The position numbers and the translations under genes were made by a program. Of a stretch of 64,000 nt of DNA, positions 37,050 to 49,763 are shown in pieces. The notes under the pieces were generated by a model that had not been told where the DNA came from, did not search any database, and saw nothing but the letters and a program-made list of their open reading frames with translations. How positions within the stretch are numbered: the first letter of the stretch is position 1; every line of letters begins with the position of its first letter. Source of the DNA: Loxodes magnus (lineage: Eukaryota; Ciliophora; Karyorelictea; Loxodida; Loxodidae); contig CAMPDV010000011.1 of the NCBI GenBank assembly GCA_946699065.1, forward strand, positions 1,054,001-1,118,000, read 5' to 3'.

Positions 37050-37920
37050 TATTTTAAATAAGTTTATTTATTTAATTACTTCTACTACACTAGTTATACC
37101 ACTCACTCTTATTAACCCTTATCAGTACTTCCTCTACTAAGGCAAACCTTTACTTTCTTTTACTCCTTCTTTAGTCCCCTTTGATGTAATTAGCCTTATG
37201 AGTCTTACTTCTAGTCTTCTTAAAGACAAAATTAGTTAAAAATAGATAAAGAAATTTAAATTAAAAGTTTAGCTAATTGAAGGACACTCAGCAGAAAAAA
37301 TAGCTTAAAGTAGCTTATACTCTGCTAGTATAGTGACTAGGGATTTTAGAAGGGTTAAGTTGATAGTCTAAAGTAAATATATTTAAATAGTTTTGCTCTT
37401 TATATCTTTATCTTGATTAGACAGATAGAATGTTCTCATCATTATTGCCCTATATATTCAAGGAGATTTTCCAATTAAAGATAAATTAAGCCTTTAACTT
37501 TTAAAATTTTTCGTAAAGCAAGAATGTGAAAACTTGTAGTTAAGGACCTTAGCTAATAATTTATAGCTTAAGAGTTATTAGTAAATCTAATAAGATGATT
37601 AATACATGCATACTAAGCCTATTTCTAGACAGGTAATTTAATGAGGAATAACAATAAAAAAGAAATTAAATAATAAAAGATAGTAAGCAGCACAGTCTAT
37701 ACTTAAAAGGATAAGTAAACTAAGACTCTAGAAGATAGTAAAGTAAATGATAGATAAATAAGAGGAGTATAATAGGCAAGGATATTTAGTGATAGAGATT
37801 AAATTAAATATATTGAAGAGGATTCAAAATTCTTTAATTAATTTATTAAAATAAATGGGTACCAGTTTAGGACTTTAGACTTCAAGTGAAACTAATAATT
37901 CAACACTTCAAAAAAAATAT
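37050..37920. other. Divergent region with upstream open frame of the kinase
   Basis: Between SPCS3 and the kinase. From ATG 37641 a protein-like frame (YQFRTLDFKWNQQFNTSKKI, then YELEIETFITPLK) runs into the kinase N-terminus but in a different phase. It may be a first kinase exon joined by an intron I could not place. The part before 37640 is AT-rich spacer. Confidence 0.4.
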
Positions 37921-40900
37921 ATGAACTAGAAATAGAAACTTTTATTACTCCCTTAAAACTAAATTAAAAGGCTCAATGTTGAAATAAGTGAACCAGGCTC
38001 TACAATTAGATTTCTTGAATTGTAAGTTCCAGACTCTAGTTTGACTTGTGGATGATTGTTAAGTGAAGTTATTAGAAAGCATTAGGAAAGAGCTAAAAGT
38101 AAAATTCCAATAGTTTCTCTAAAAACTAAATCTAATAATGAAATTTTAGACTATATGCTATTAATGTTTGATAGAACTATCTAACCCTTAGTTGATGGAG
38201 AGGTATTGCAGGCAATTTTTGCTGAACATGTATAGAATTAATAAATGATGGCTCTTTTCGAGCCAATTAAGGTAATAGGAAAAGGGGGCTTCAGTAAAGT
38301 TATTTAAGTAAGGAAGAAGGACACAGGTAGGATATATGCTATGAAGATCCTTAATAAAGAATTCATCGTTTAAGAAGAAAAAATTTTGCAGATCATGAGT
38401 GAACGAAGGATTATAGAGAAGCTTAATAATCCTTTTATTGTAAAGTTAAGATGAGCTTTTTAATCTGTAAGTTTAATTAAGCTTTAATCAGAGAAAGGAA
38501 TTACACTTTGTATTGGATTTCTGTCCAGGAGGAGAGCTTTTTTTCCACTTACATAATATAGGAAGATTAACTGAAGAATAGTCAAGGTTTTATTTCTCAG
38601 AGATCCTTTTAGGGTTAGAATATATTCATAATAATAATATCATTTATCGTGATTTAAAGCCTGAAAATATCCTATTAGATATAGATGGCCATATTAAATT
38701 AACTGATTTCGGCCTTTCTAAAGACAATATGCCTAAGAGTAAGAGAACTAATTCCTTTTGTGGAAGTCCTGAATACATGTCTCCAGAAATGCTTAAAGGC
38801 GCAGGTCATAATAGAAGTGTAGATTTTTATAGTTTAGGAGCGTTACTTTATGAAATGCTAACAGGACTTCCACCGTTCTATGATAGAGATAGAGAAATAA
38901 TGTATAACAATATTCAAAACCAAGAAGTTAAATTTCCCTCATATGTTTCTTAGCAAGCCAAAAGCTTAATTACTCAACTATTAATAAAAGAACCTGAGAA
39001 AAGAATGGGAAGTTTAAGAGGTGTATAAGAAATAAAAGATCATCCATGATGCTCAAAAATAAATTGGTAATAAATAGCTATAAAAAAAATACTTCCTCCC
39101 TTTAGACCAAACCTAAGAAAGTCAAATTTTGATTAAGAATATTTATAAATGCCACTTGATATTGATCCTGAATGCTACTTAGAACATAATAACACTTATT
39201 ATACTTGCTTTCGAGGGTTTGAATACTAAGACGAGCACGAATAAAAACTCTCCAAATCTTTACTAGAAAGAACTCCAAGAACTGTTAATAGAAGTTAAGT
39301 AGATAGTGGAGATGCTAACAAAGCCACGTAAAGCTTAAATGTGATAATGCCTTATGATGAAAATTAAGTAAATGGCAAGAATCTGCAAAATAAAGAGCCA
39401 GCAGGTAATTATTATTATATAAGTAGAAGTAGGGGTAGAAACAGCAAGCATTGCAGACATTATGTAAAAATCCCCATCATAAGAAAATATAAGTATTAAC
39501 TACTGCTCCTCTCCTGAAATAATCTTTTCGTAGTATGTAAATCAGTAATCCTTATAAAAATAGTTTGAAAATAAGAAAAGCTAAAGATCAAATAATAATA
39601 CTTCATAAGAAACTAACTCGTAAAATTAAAGCAACCTTCCTAGTAATTAACAGAAGAATGAAGCTGAATCAGATGAGATGACACAAAACGACGCTCAAAG
39701 TTTCGCAATGGATTATGAATCAAAAAACGATATATCTGACTATCAATCTGAAGCTGATTATATTCCAAATAAAAACAAATGAATGTTCAGTTCTTTCAAG
39801 CAAAGAAACAATATACCTCTAAATAACATATTAGAATTAAATAGCCAAAATGCAAAACCTGTTAAGTTTTTTGACGAAGAAAAATTTACAGATGCAAAAA
39901 AGCCACGTGGCTTTAATAATGATGTAAGATAAAGCTTGGATATTAAAAAAGATAATGAATATCAAAATAACTAACTGAGGCAACTTAAAAAAAAGGGCGT
40001 TGATTTATTTGAAAAAAAAACATCTAAGCTAATAAAAAACTTTTAGAAATGCTAAGAAGACTTTCATCTCTCTGATGAAGAGATCATACCTAGTGAAGAG
40101 TTCACTTAAAATAAGTCAATTTCTCCTAACGAATTCCAAATAGTAAAGCCTGGCTCTTTAGAAGAGAAAATGAAATCAATTCAATCTCCATCTCCTGAAC
40201 TTAATTTTCAAGGTCATTCATCAAAAAATTCCAAGAAAGTTAGAAAAAAACAATCTTCTACTTAAAAAGTTTCAGTAGAGGTATAGACAGACTAGTCTTT
40301 TATCTAAGAGCAGAAGTTTAGGAAGTTAAAGTAGAAATTGGAAAAAGAACAAAATTTTCAAGCAGAACAAAACTAAATAATAAAGGATACTGCGTAAATT
40401 AGAAAATTTTCACAGCAGAAATTAAACAAACCATTTTCATCATAACCTAATAACTTAAGATAAAGTCAAGCTTATATGTTAGATAGAATAAATCAGGAAA
40501 AAACTCCTAAAATACCAATTAAAGCTTCACAAATTCATCCCAGAAAATTAGAAATTCAAAGTTAGTAAACGGAAACATTGGCAACTTAAGGGTTTTCCAA
40601 CTTTGCTAAAAAGGCACAAATAAAAGAAATTACATCTAATAATGATTTAGAACCTAGAACTCTATAAAGTGAGATAGATCTAGTAGAGATAACTCCATCA
40701 GCGAGCATTAAAGAGTTTTCATAAAATAGTAAATAAGAGTAAAATGACTTTGAATCTGACCATAAGATTAAGACATTCTAGCAAAATACGCCTTTTTAAG
40801 AAGAAAGAAATGCCTAAACACCTAATCAATTAATTAAATCTAATATAGACTAAAACAGTTCCTCTAATAGCAGTAGCATATCTAATAATAAATACTCAGC

Positions 40901-41174
40901 TAATTCTAGTATGTAGCATGTTTAAAATATAAGAGAAATATAATCTTTAGTCTAGAAGCAATAGAAGTACAAAGGAAAGTAAATAAGAAAAGTTAGTGCT
41001 GGTTAACCAATCAACTTAAACTCAGAGAAGCATTAGGAGACAGGACTCTCAGAAATGCAAAAAAAATTAAATTAAGTTAAATTAAGGGATGGAAAACTAG
41101 CCAATTTATAGAATAAGCAGCCTTAGGATTTTCCAATTAAGAACAAAGTGGTTTACAGAAGAAATCACAACTGA
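37921..41174 (+). CDS. AGC-family Ser/Thr protein kinase with long disordered tail
   Basis: About 1069 residues from ATG 37921 (the start may lie further upstream). Residues 15-100 form a beta-rich module (RLNVEISEPGSTIRFLELQV). The kinase domain (about 113-390) is complete: GKGGFSKV, ATP-binding Lys in YAMKILNK, YRDLKPEN, LTDFGLSK, activation loop TNSFCGSPEYMSPE and VDFYSLGALLYEMLTG. The AGC tail with the hydrophobic motif CFRGFEY lies near 421. The remaining 640 residues are Ser/Gln/Lys-rich and probably disordered. Introns 38467-38491 (25 nt) and 39405-39423 (19 nt) are needed to keep frame. With them the coding length is 1070 codons, ending in TGA at 41172. TGA encodes the conserved Trp in VKLRWAFQS. 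The closest look is RSK/S6K/PKA-like; the subfamily was not resolved. Confidence 0.9.
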
Positions 41175-41640
41175 TTGAAATTCTCTGTTTTTATTATGAA
41201 CTTTTATAATAGTTTAATATAATAAAGAGTACAATATTCTCTATTAGCCTAGTATCTTAGTTTTGGTTTATATCAAAAGCTTCATCAAATAGCATTCTTT
41301 TTCTTTAATATTAACATTAACCATATAAGTATAGAATAGCACTAAGCATATTACTTTAATTACATACCACCATTTAAGGCTGAATGATTTCATTTTATAA
41401 CTGTATAATAAACCTATCTTAGCTATTTTTCTTTAAAATGTTTCAATCTTTAATCTAAATAAAATTATTAGCAAATAAGCTAAAATATACTTATATATAA
41501 GTTTTAAAGCTTTACATTGTCTAAAGATGAGCATTAATTGGATATACTTATTATTACTCAAAGCATTTTGTATAATACTAACCTTACAGTCTTTATAGGC
41601 ATGCCTTTATTTGATTCGTTCCATTTTAAAAACTCGTAAT
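41175..41640. other. AT-rich spacer
   Basis: No gene recognised. Confidence 0.35.
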
Positions 41641-42910
41641 ATGCAACTTAATCTAGATTTGAGAAAAATGCTTGGTTAGGTAAAGAAAGCATATATTTTA
41701 TAAGTATTAAAGCACTCTAGCATGTAACTTCAATTATTACCTCAACCCTTAAAGAAGTATCCTAATAAAGATATTAGAAAGGTATAAAGTTAGATATAAG
41801 CAAAATACTAAATTTCAGCTATCTTTAAAAAGCAAAGCGTATAAATACAAGAAACTATAAGAAAAGCTTTTGAGTTACTAGCTATTAAATTAAATAGCGA
41901 TAGAAGAACTACAAATAATAAATTTAAAATGCGCAGAAAATGAAAGCATTCAATATTTACTTCACATACATTTAAAAAATATCCTTGCAGAAGTTGCAAT
42001 TAAAAGGAAGAATATTAAAATGAGATTAAATCTAAAGAAGAAGCAAAGGAACTTTAATAAATGAGATGAACTAACTATATTAATAGGAATTGCAGCTTCT
42101 TGTGTAAAAGAATAAGCTGAAAAATTCCTTGCAAATTTACAGAAAAAAGACAACGTTACAGTATGAGAAGAAAAAACGGATTTTAATACTGAGACTGCAC
42201 TCCTATGTTAGAAGAAGGTTACAGATGCTATTTGAAAAAAACTCCTGGATATCGGAAATATGACCTTGTAAAATAATAGTTAAGAGATGAATTTATGGAA
42301 ATTAGTTCTAGTCTTAGAATCTCCTATATAAGACAATTAAATTAAAGGAAATATATTCAATAGCACTAACTTAACTTAAGCATTTCTTTTATAATATAAT
42401 TGCATTTTTGAAGGGTAATACTAGCACGTTTTCTCATTTAATTTCTCTTTATTAAGTTTTGCTTTTTCTATTTAGTTATATAAGTCTAAGTGATAGCAAA
42501 GGAATACTTTTTTCTATTATTTCTTTGATCTTATAAAAGTAAGAGAAAAAGGTTATTAAATTCTATTAATACCTAGTACAAAACTTAGTTTGCTATTAGG
42601 AGTTATTTCTTTGCTTAGTTTCAATTATTTTACTTAAGAATGGTAAGAAGTTAAGGTATTAATCCAAGTAATTACTTTTGTTGGAATTTCTTTACTAGCA
42701 AGATCCAATAACTAATAATATGAAGTATCATTCTTTGAAAATTAAATAAAGGAACTTCTTAGCATAAGAGAATGTAAAATGCAAATTTCGTTCTTGATTC
42801 TTTATATAATTTCTATATTCTACTTCTTAGAAACACTAATTTTTATCAGTGCCAAAAATAAAGGGTTGTAGAAAGTGAGATTCTAAACAGTGAGTAGCTG
42901 TTTAAATTGA
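41641..42910 (+). CDS. Hypothetical protein, multi-exon, possibly helical repeat
   Basis: The first exon begins at ATG 41641 (MQLNLDLRKMLGQ). A frame change is needed before about 41810. Candidate introns are a 25-nt gtaaag...ag at 41680-41704 or a 19-nt gtataa...ag at 41787-41805. From there one frame runs to TGA 42908-42910. The protein is helix-rich with repeated Leu/Ile blocks (AIEELQIINLKCAENESIQ, LTILIGIAASCVKEQAEKF, KLSLLLGVISLLSFNYFTQ, VITFVGISLLARSNN) that suggest an armadillo/HEAT-like solenoid rather than membrane spans. No family is recognised with certainty. It is convergent with the eS8 gene, with 202 nt between stops. Confidence 0.55.
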
Positions 42911-43112
42911 GATAGTATTTTTTGTTTTAATATATCAAACCAAAAGTAAAGGCTTTAATTTTGGAAGCTAATATAAAAGAGCTACCGCTTTTAATTAAGC
43001 TAAAATAAGTAATCTCTTATTAGAAATTAATTTCCATGTATTACTTGGATTTATTGGCTTAAGAGTGTTTTTGGATTTAAATTTAGATTTAATTTAAAAG
43101 TTAAAAGTTTGT

Positions 43113-43715
43113 TCACTTCTTCTTCTTTTCGAGTTTTCTCTTGTAAAACTCAAGTTCAGTTCCTTCAAGTATATAACTGTCAGCTCTGCCGACTTATCCA
43201 GGTCTGGACGAAATCTTAGCTAGAAGTCGTCCTGATTTAAATTATTCTTCTACAAGTGGATCTATGAATCTATCTTGTTATCTTTTTTTAAGTTCCTCTA
43301 ATTGTTCTGGAGTTCTCTATATTTCTTGTTGGTCAGTTTCCTTCTTCTTTCCTAGTTCTACACCATAGTGTTGTAAATACCATTGCTAAAATGGATGGGC
43401 ATCAATTACAACAATAGTTCCTTTTGTTAATGTTTAGGTTCTTACCAGTTCATTGTTAGTAGCATTGTATACAACATCCAATATTCTAGTCTTACGAGAT
43501 ATAGCTTCACTTGCCCAAACAGAGTTACCTTGATCTAAGCGCATAGCTCTGTATTTCTTATTGCCACCACGGCAGCGAACAACATGAACTCGTTCTGCTC
43601 CGAGTTTAGTATTAGCTGGCTATCTAGCTTTCTCGTAAGCTCTCTTTTTCTAATGAATTGGCATTCGTCCACCTGTTTTGCGTCGTTTGTGCCTTGAATC
43701 TCTACTTATTCCCAT
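43113..43715 (-). CDS. RPS8: Small-subunit ribosomal protein eS8
   Basis: A 200-residue cytosolic ribosomal protein of the 40S subunit. The start [20 protein letters not shown] is almost invariant in eukaryotes. It is followed by [59 protein letters not shown], the [13 protein letters not shown] block and a C-terminal [17 protein letters not shown] with a basic end. TGA at 43113-43115 follows KKKK. A single exon with no intron, and codon use is less AT-biased than in its neighbours, as expected for high expression. Confidence 0.97.
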
Positions 43716-44126
43716 ATTTTATAAATGGTTTATTAAAACCCTTTTTATTTAAATATCATCTTTTAATTCCACACCAAGCAATATCACTCCGCTTTTAAAC
43801 ATTACTCTACAAAATCATTTCACTAAAGTAACTGATTAGCATTTTTAGAGCCTTCCTTTTCAAATATTTTTCTTTTGAAGAACTAATGAAATTAGTAATC
43901 TAGATAGTGCTAGGAATGTAAAAAGAACAAAATTAGGATATTTAGATTAGTAACTAGTCATTATAGACAAAATTACTTAAATAGAGTGAAGGCATTTAGA
44001 TATTAAGAATGCTGATTATTCAAATAGATCCATATTTTAAATATAAAAGATCTCATGTCTTGATTTACATATTGGAACAGAGCTAAATCAACCCTTTATC
44101 TACTATATGAATTACTATTATTTTTT
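43716..44126. other. Divergent spacer
   Basis: About 410 nt upstream of eS8. It must contain the eS8 promoter. No distinct element recognised. Confidence 0.35.
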
Positions 44127-44651
44127 ATGGGAAATATTTCTAAAAAGCAAGCAAAAAATGTTATTAACTAAAAAATTAAATAAGTTTTAAAGTAAACCTT
44201 AAAGCTTCCATACACTAATCAATTAGTTAAAGATCATTATTAGGGATTATGGAAGCATTAACAGATAAGACATTAAATTAATTTAAACTTATATGCAAAT
44301 GTTTATAGACTTAATTTAACTATCAATGCAATTGTTTTAATAAACAAGTACATCTCTAAGCTTTTTCGAATTTTAGTAAACCAATCTTATTATAAGAAAT
44401 CATAGCGTAATTAATCAATGTTTTGACTTTTGAAAAGCATAAGAGCTTTTAGTATTTATCCATAGTAACTTAAAAATTAAAGTATGCAAAGAGTTAAAAA
44501 TAAAGCTGTACTATAATAAGCATTTGAATAAGGCAATATATTTCCCTTAAAAATATTTGAATTTACATAAGAGTCTTATGAATCATTCTAAGCAAATAGA
44601 TTATCACTTAATATTAATTTCTAATAACTCTTTGATGGGATAATTTTATGA
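44127..44651 (+). CDS. Possible myristoylated hypothetical protein, 174 aa
   Basis: ATG 44127 to TGA 44649-44651 gives 174 residues starting MGNISKKQ, which fits an N-myristoylation signal (Gly2 with Ser/Thr near position 5-6). The rest is a basic, Gln/Asn/Leu-rich helical sequence (LPYTNQLVKDHYQGLWKHQQ). No family is recognised. The complete frame with a terminal TGA and a sensible N-terminus favours a gene, but composition is close to that of spacer. Confidence 0.38.
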
Positions 44652-45652
44652 AGCACAAAGTATATAATTTAAATATAAAATTTGATTATTTAAGTATCCT
44701 ATAAAAGCTTAAAATCATAATTAAATAAGGTATCTCTTCTATGTCACTTAAGTAGAAGCAACTGATATTTTACTTATTGCATGGTCAATTAAATCTAATA
44801 AGATAAAAGCTTAATAGAAAATTTTATTTAAAGTAGTCTAAATTACAAAAATAAAATTTTTAATTTATTCGTCTGAATTAGATTTAGAGAAATCGAATTT
44901 AGAATAAAGATGCCTTTGACTTAAGATTAAAGTAGCCTTAATTAGCTAAGTACTAATCTAAAAGCTCCCTCCCAATTTAGAAATAACTTGAAAGCATTAT
45001 AATGTAATTAAAGCTATTTATTAAATTAATTGATCTACTGAAGAACTCTTTATGATGTTTCTAAAAAGTTTTAATAGATTTACTTAAAAAGATTTCTTAG
45101 TTAAGGTGTTTTTCTTTAGAATAAGTTTTTAAAGTATAAGGCTGAATTATTATAATATTTGATAATGAACCGTTCTCACAATTGAGCTACTGTATACATA
45201 AATACTAAACAATAATAAAATAGATTAAATTGCAAGCTTAAGCATATTAAAAGGCAAGCTATTGCTAAATATTTCTAAATGATGTAATCTAACATATTTA
45301 GAAATTGCTTTCAACTAAAATTAGCAAAATAATTTATTAAAGTTACTGTTTTATTTCTAAAATCCTTGTAATTACTTGTTTCTAGTCCTGTATACATATT
45401 GCTTATTTAATCCTCTTGTAATTATAAGATTATTATTAATCCTCATTCCGTAAGTATATTCCCTTAGTACATTTAAATAAACTCTGTCGTTGTACTTCTA
45501 ATTACCTTGAGATCTATGACTACTCAGAGTTTCTACCTTTATAACTTAGAGATTTTAGTTAAAGTATCTGAAAAAATAACTTTGAAATATTGATTAAAAT
45601 AAATAGAGCCAAGTAAAGTAGAAATTGTAGATTATAATTCTTCCTTATAAAA
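44652..45652. other. AT-rich spacer
   Basis: About 1 kb upstream of the receptor gene. No gene recognised. Confidence 0.4.
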
Positions 45653-48600
45653 ATGCGTTAAGCTTTTATTATGATATTTAGTATCCTTTTACAATAAACT
45701 ATATAGATTAACTTTGGATTTCTGCATTTAGGAGGATAAGTAAAAGAAATCGTTAACTACTTAGAGATATAAATAAGCAGCTAGTTTTCTGGTTCTCTTT
45801 TCTAAACTGCTTAATTATAATCTCAATTCTAGATTTATGATTTGCTTAGTTCCTGGAAGGAAAACTACAATATCTAGGTGGTTATTGATTTGACTTTTTC
45901 TCCTACGTACACTTATCATATAAGCCTTTAGTCTGTTTAATACTCACTATTGCATTTAACTGCCACAGGAAATGAAAAAGGTTAGTAACAGTAAGGAAAT
46001 AGCTTTAGTTTTTTAATGGACTCTTTCTTAGAAGCCTAAGCAGTTTCTATCTTTTTGAATAGCTATAACTGAAATAATATTGGGATTGTATAAGATGAGA
46101 AGATCTATTAAGTCTTAGAGTAGTTAAAGTATTAGTTCCACCTGAATATTAGAGCTGATGCTATTCTAAGCTCAAAGAATGAAATTAATTAGCAAATAAT
46201 TAGTGTAGGAGGGTTTATTAAGTCTTTAGGAATCAGCATTTTCATCTTTGAATCCTCTTCAGATCTGGTTAAGGATATTTCAATTCTTGCTAACAAACTA
46301 GCAATTGATTAAAAGGGATATCAGTGAATTTACTGCTCTTAGAGCTCTATTTAATACAACCGATTGAAATAGAAAGGATAGGAACTAAAGGAAGGAACTA
46401 TCTTAATTTCTCCAGGGTAGTTTTATTCTTAAGGAGAGTATCTATGGTTCTTTTTAGAAAAGCCTTTATCTTTACTTCAGTAATTCTTAGCAAATGGGTA
46501 CATAATACAAAAACAAGAATTAGAATACTTTCGTTATTAATATGAGAATATGAAGTAAAACTAGAAATATCATTTATACAACGTTTAGCAAAAGGAAATA
46601 GTAGATATTGGGTATCTGGACTTGAATTAGAAAATACTTGTGTTATAGAAGTAAATTTTATTCTAGGGTTCTACAATTGATCCTCCAAATGATGAAGAAG
46701 TAACAATAGAAGTTTCATACTAATCTTCAACTACAAATTGAGATGGAAGTACTAATGATTTTTGAGAAAATATATTGACTGGATTTGAATTGGCTTTTAT
46801 AGAAGTTAATAAGAGAGAAGATATTCTACAGAACTATATAATTAAAGCTAATGGATATAATGTAGGTGCTGCTAACTGGAATATTTCTTGAGTTACTTAA
46901 GAGTATGAATCGAAAAAAAATTCTTTTGGAGTTGCAATGCTGTCTCCGTTAAGTAGTGGGATATCTTATTAATGAATGGTATTTTTAGCTAAACACAAAG
47001 AAACTAGACCAATTGTAAGTGGTACTAATACAATTGATTTATTCAAGTTAAAAGATAAATTTCCCAATTTTGTTCGAGTAATTCCTTCAAATCTTTATAT
47101 GGCGGAATTAATTTTCCGTTCAATAAGAAACTATAATTGGGAAAGAATTGGAATCCTTTATTCTAACGACTCTTGAGGAAATTCTTTTAATGGAGCAATA
47201 TTGAATTTATCAAAATAATATAGAATTTAAATAATGAACCCAGAACCTCTAAGAGCAATTCCGCCTGAACTGCAGTCTGTTGATATAGGAAAATGAAGTC
47301 CATAAGTTTAAGCTTTACTGAAAAGTGATACAAGAATTTATGTAATATGTGTATATCCTGATGATATGTTCGATTTTTTACTACCATTTATGTATGAATA
47401 AGACATACGAAAAGGAGATTTAGTGATAATAGGCTTTATGTGGCTTGATAAAACCATCGTTGATTTAAGTTATAACAAAACTGATGGATGAAAAAATGTT
47501 GAAGTTATGGCAGGATCCTTTACATATAATTATGCAAGTTATGTTGGAGAGTATGGGCAATAAGTATTCTAATAGCATTTATAAATATTTGGATAAGAAC
47601 CTGTTTGATTGACCAGTTATGCGTATGATGCAGCAATATTACTAGCTGGGGCACTAGATTATGCGGTTTCAAATGGCCTAGACTATTCAAATAATTAAGT
47701 TCTTAATAGCCTTCTTCGTTAAATTCAAATATAAGGAAGTGTTGGAAAAATATCCATTGATTAAAACACCAACGATCCTATTCTAAAAACTTTTGATTTA
47801 GAAAATTTAAGAGATGATGAAGGAGACGGTATATGATAAGTTGAAAAAATAGGGAAATTTTGTGCTACTTGTTCAATAGTATGAGTAATTGAAAAAAAAA
47901 TGATGTGAGGAGATGGAACTACAAATGTTCCAAATGATCAAATTCCTAAATAAGAATGTCCTTTCAAAAAAAGAAACGTTGAAGATTTCTCAGATGGAAA
48001 GATTATTGGAATGCTAATGATTCTAATTCTAGTTTTACTAGTGCTAGGTCCATCAGTTTTAGGTAAATTTTGTTGAAGAAATGAAAAAATAAAGTAAATT
48101 AAAGAGAAAACTCTCATAACTTAAGATGATGGTATTTACTTATTATGTTGCTTATTATAGCAAATTCAAATACTAGCTCTTGGACCAAATCTTAATAAAA
48201 TAAGTAATTTGTTTCATGATTTTGTATAGATTTGTATACTTAATGTTTATGATTATTCAGGTCTAGGAACAGATACATTTTACGTTGTGTTTTATAGCAT
48301 GAGCATTATAAGTTTAATATGGGTTTTTCTGCTAATTCTCTTATTTTTTAGATTTGAAACGAAGTATAAAAGCAGTGATTTATTCACAAATTTGTCGTTT
48401 ATTTCATTTATCGCTTTGCCCATATTTGAGTAAATTCTTTTCATTCCAATAATTTTTTAGTTATCTGACATTTTTTTATGCACTTAAGCAATTGATAATA
48501 ACAAAGATGATGAATTAAGTTGGTAGGAAAGTTTTTTAGATGTAAATTGTTAAATTTATTGCTGGAAAAATGATCATTTATTTTATTTTGTCTTTGGTAC

Positions 48601-49695
48601 CTTTTGTGTTTTTATTTTCACTACTCTAGCAACTATATTTCGTCCGATCCTCTAAGAAGTTCAACTAAACACTAATTTAAAGGAAAACCATTCCTTTATC
48701 TTTATGAAAACAGTAGTAACAATTGTACTGATATTTACTAAGAAGGTTGTTATACTTTTCTCAGAAACAGCCTAAGCAATAACTTATAACATCATCATTG
48801 TTACTTTCATCATTATAGTCACTTAAATTAATTCCTTTAATTATGTTAGAATGCTTTGTCTATGGATAGTTTTAATGTCTGCTGTTAGTTGAACTGCCTT
48901 TATAGCTCTTCTCAGTATTATACTAGATCATCACGATATTTGGCTGATTTTATGTATTTGTGGAAACTCCTTGATTTTTATTTTTGGTATTATCTTATTA
49001 TTTAATAAGCTTCCTTAGTATTTATATAGAAATAAGTAGGATAACACTCTCTGATTCAGATTCGGTTTTAAGCCTATGGCAGATCCTATGATGCTGTAGA
49101 ATACTATAAAGCAACAAAATAAGAAAATATCAATTTAAAAGCAAAAAGAAAGTGATTAGAGCAGCATTTCTGGAATATTCTTTACAAATAATAGTTTTAA
49201 AGAAAATTAAAAGGAAACCATTTAGCAGAAAGAGGAAGGTTAGCTCGGAAACTATGAAAATTAGTTCGATGATACTTTGGAAATTGTAAAATAGTCTAGC
49301 AGTGCTTAAATAAATAAAGCTGATAGTGAAAAACTTTTTTTTCAGTCAAATCAATAAATAAATCATTTTAAAATTAACTTTATGGCTTAAGAAAGTTAAG
49401 TAAACAATAAGAAGGATTAGAAAAATCTCATAATAATAGAAGAAGAAAATAGTAGCATAAGCTAGGAAATGATAAAGTAACAAGTTTCTTCGTAAACAAT
49501 ATATAAACTTAATTTTAAGGATTTATTGCATTAAATATTTAATATTAAGATATTAATTATATAGATGCCAAGTGTTAGTTTTAAATAACAGGATGTAGAG
49601 GAAAAATAATTTTAAAGGCACAAAATAAATATCATTATCTAAATTTCTCAAGCAAATAGACAGCTAGAGTTGCTAGAATTATTCCAGTCCATTGA
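45653..49695 (+). CDS. Receptor with two tandem periplasmic-binding-protein-like ectodomains and polytopic membrane domain
   Basis: One frame of 1314 codons runs unbroken from ATG 45653. A 23-nt intron at 49595-49617 then leads to TGA 49693-49695 (1339 aa). The signal peptide is MRQAFIMIFSILLQ. Ectodomain 1 (about 15-340) has type I PBP/ANF-receptor features: VVIDLTFSPTYTYHISLQSV, SYNWNNIGIVQDEKIY, SLGISIFIFESSSDLVKDIS, GYQWIYCS and the closing ILFQGSTIDPPNDEE. Ectodomain 2 (about 345-725) repeats the fold: FELAFIEVNKRE, MLSPLSSGISYQWMVF, RNYNWERIGILYSNDSWGNS, SYAYDAAILLAGALDYA. A Cys-containing linker and eight or nine membrane helices (about 780-1120) follow, then a charged, Gln-rich cytoplasmic tail. 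The helix count and pattern do not fit the class C GPCR 7TM domain. Ligand unknown. TGA is Trp at many sites. Confidence 0.85.
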
Positions 49696-49763
49696 GTTTT
49701 TTTTCTTTAGTTCTTTTAAATTTCTTCTTTATAATCCATAATTTTTTGTTATTCTTAGCTGTC

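Noticed and set aside
41641-41940. Stand-alone small LYR-motif mitochondrial protein
   Set aside because: The frame from ATG 41641 to the TGA near 41938 has a vaguely LYR-like composition, but no Leu-Tyr-Arg motif. A frame change by a small intron gives a much longer convincing protein.
46444-46680. Separate gene start with signal-peptide-like MVLFRKAFIFTSVIL inside the receptor
   Set aside because: That frame is out of phase with the unbroken 1314-codon receptor frame, which carries the conserved end of ectodomain 1 through this stretch.
47800-49060. Class C G-protein-coupled receptor 7TM domain
   Set aside because: The membrane part has eight or nine hydrophobic segments and lacks class C loop motifs, so a GPCR label is not justified by the sequence.
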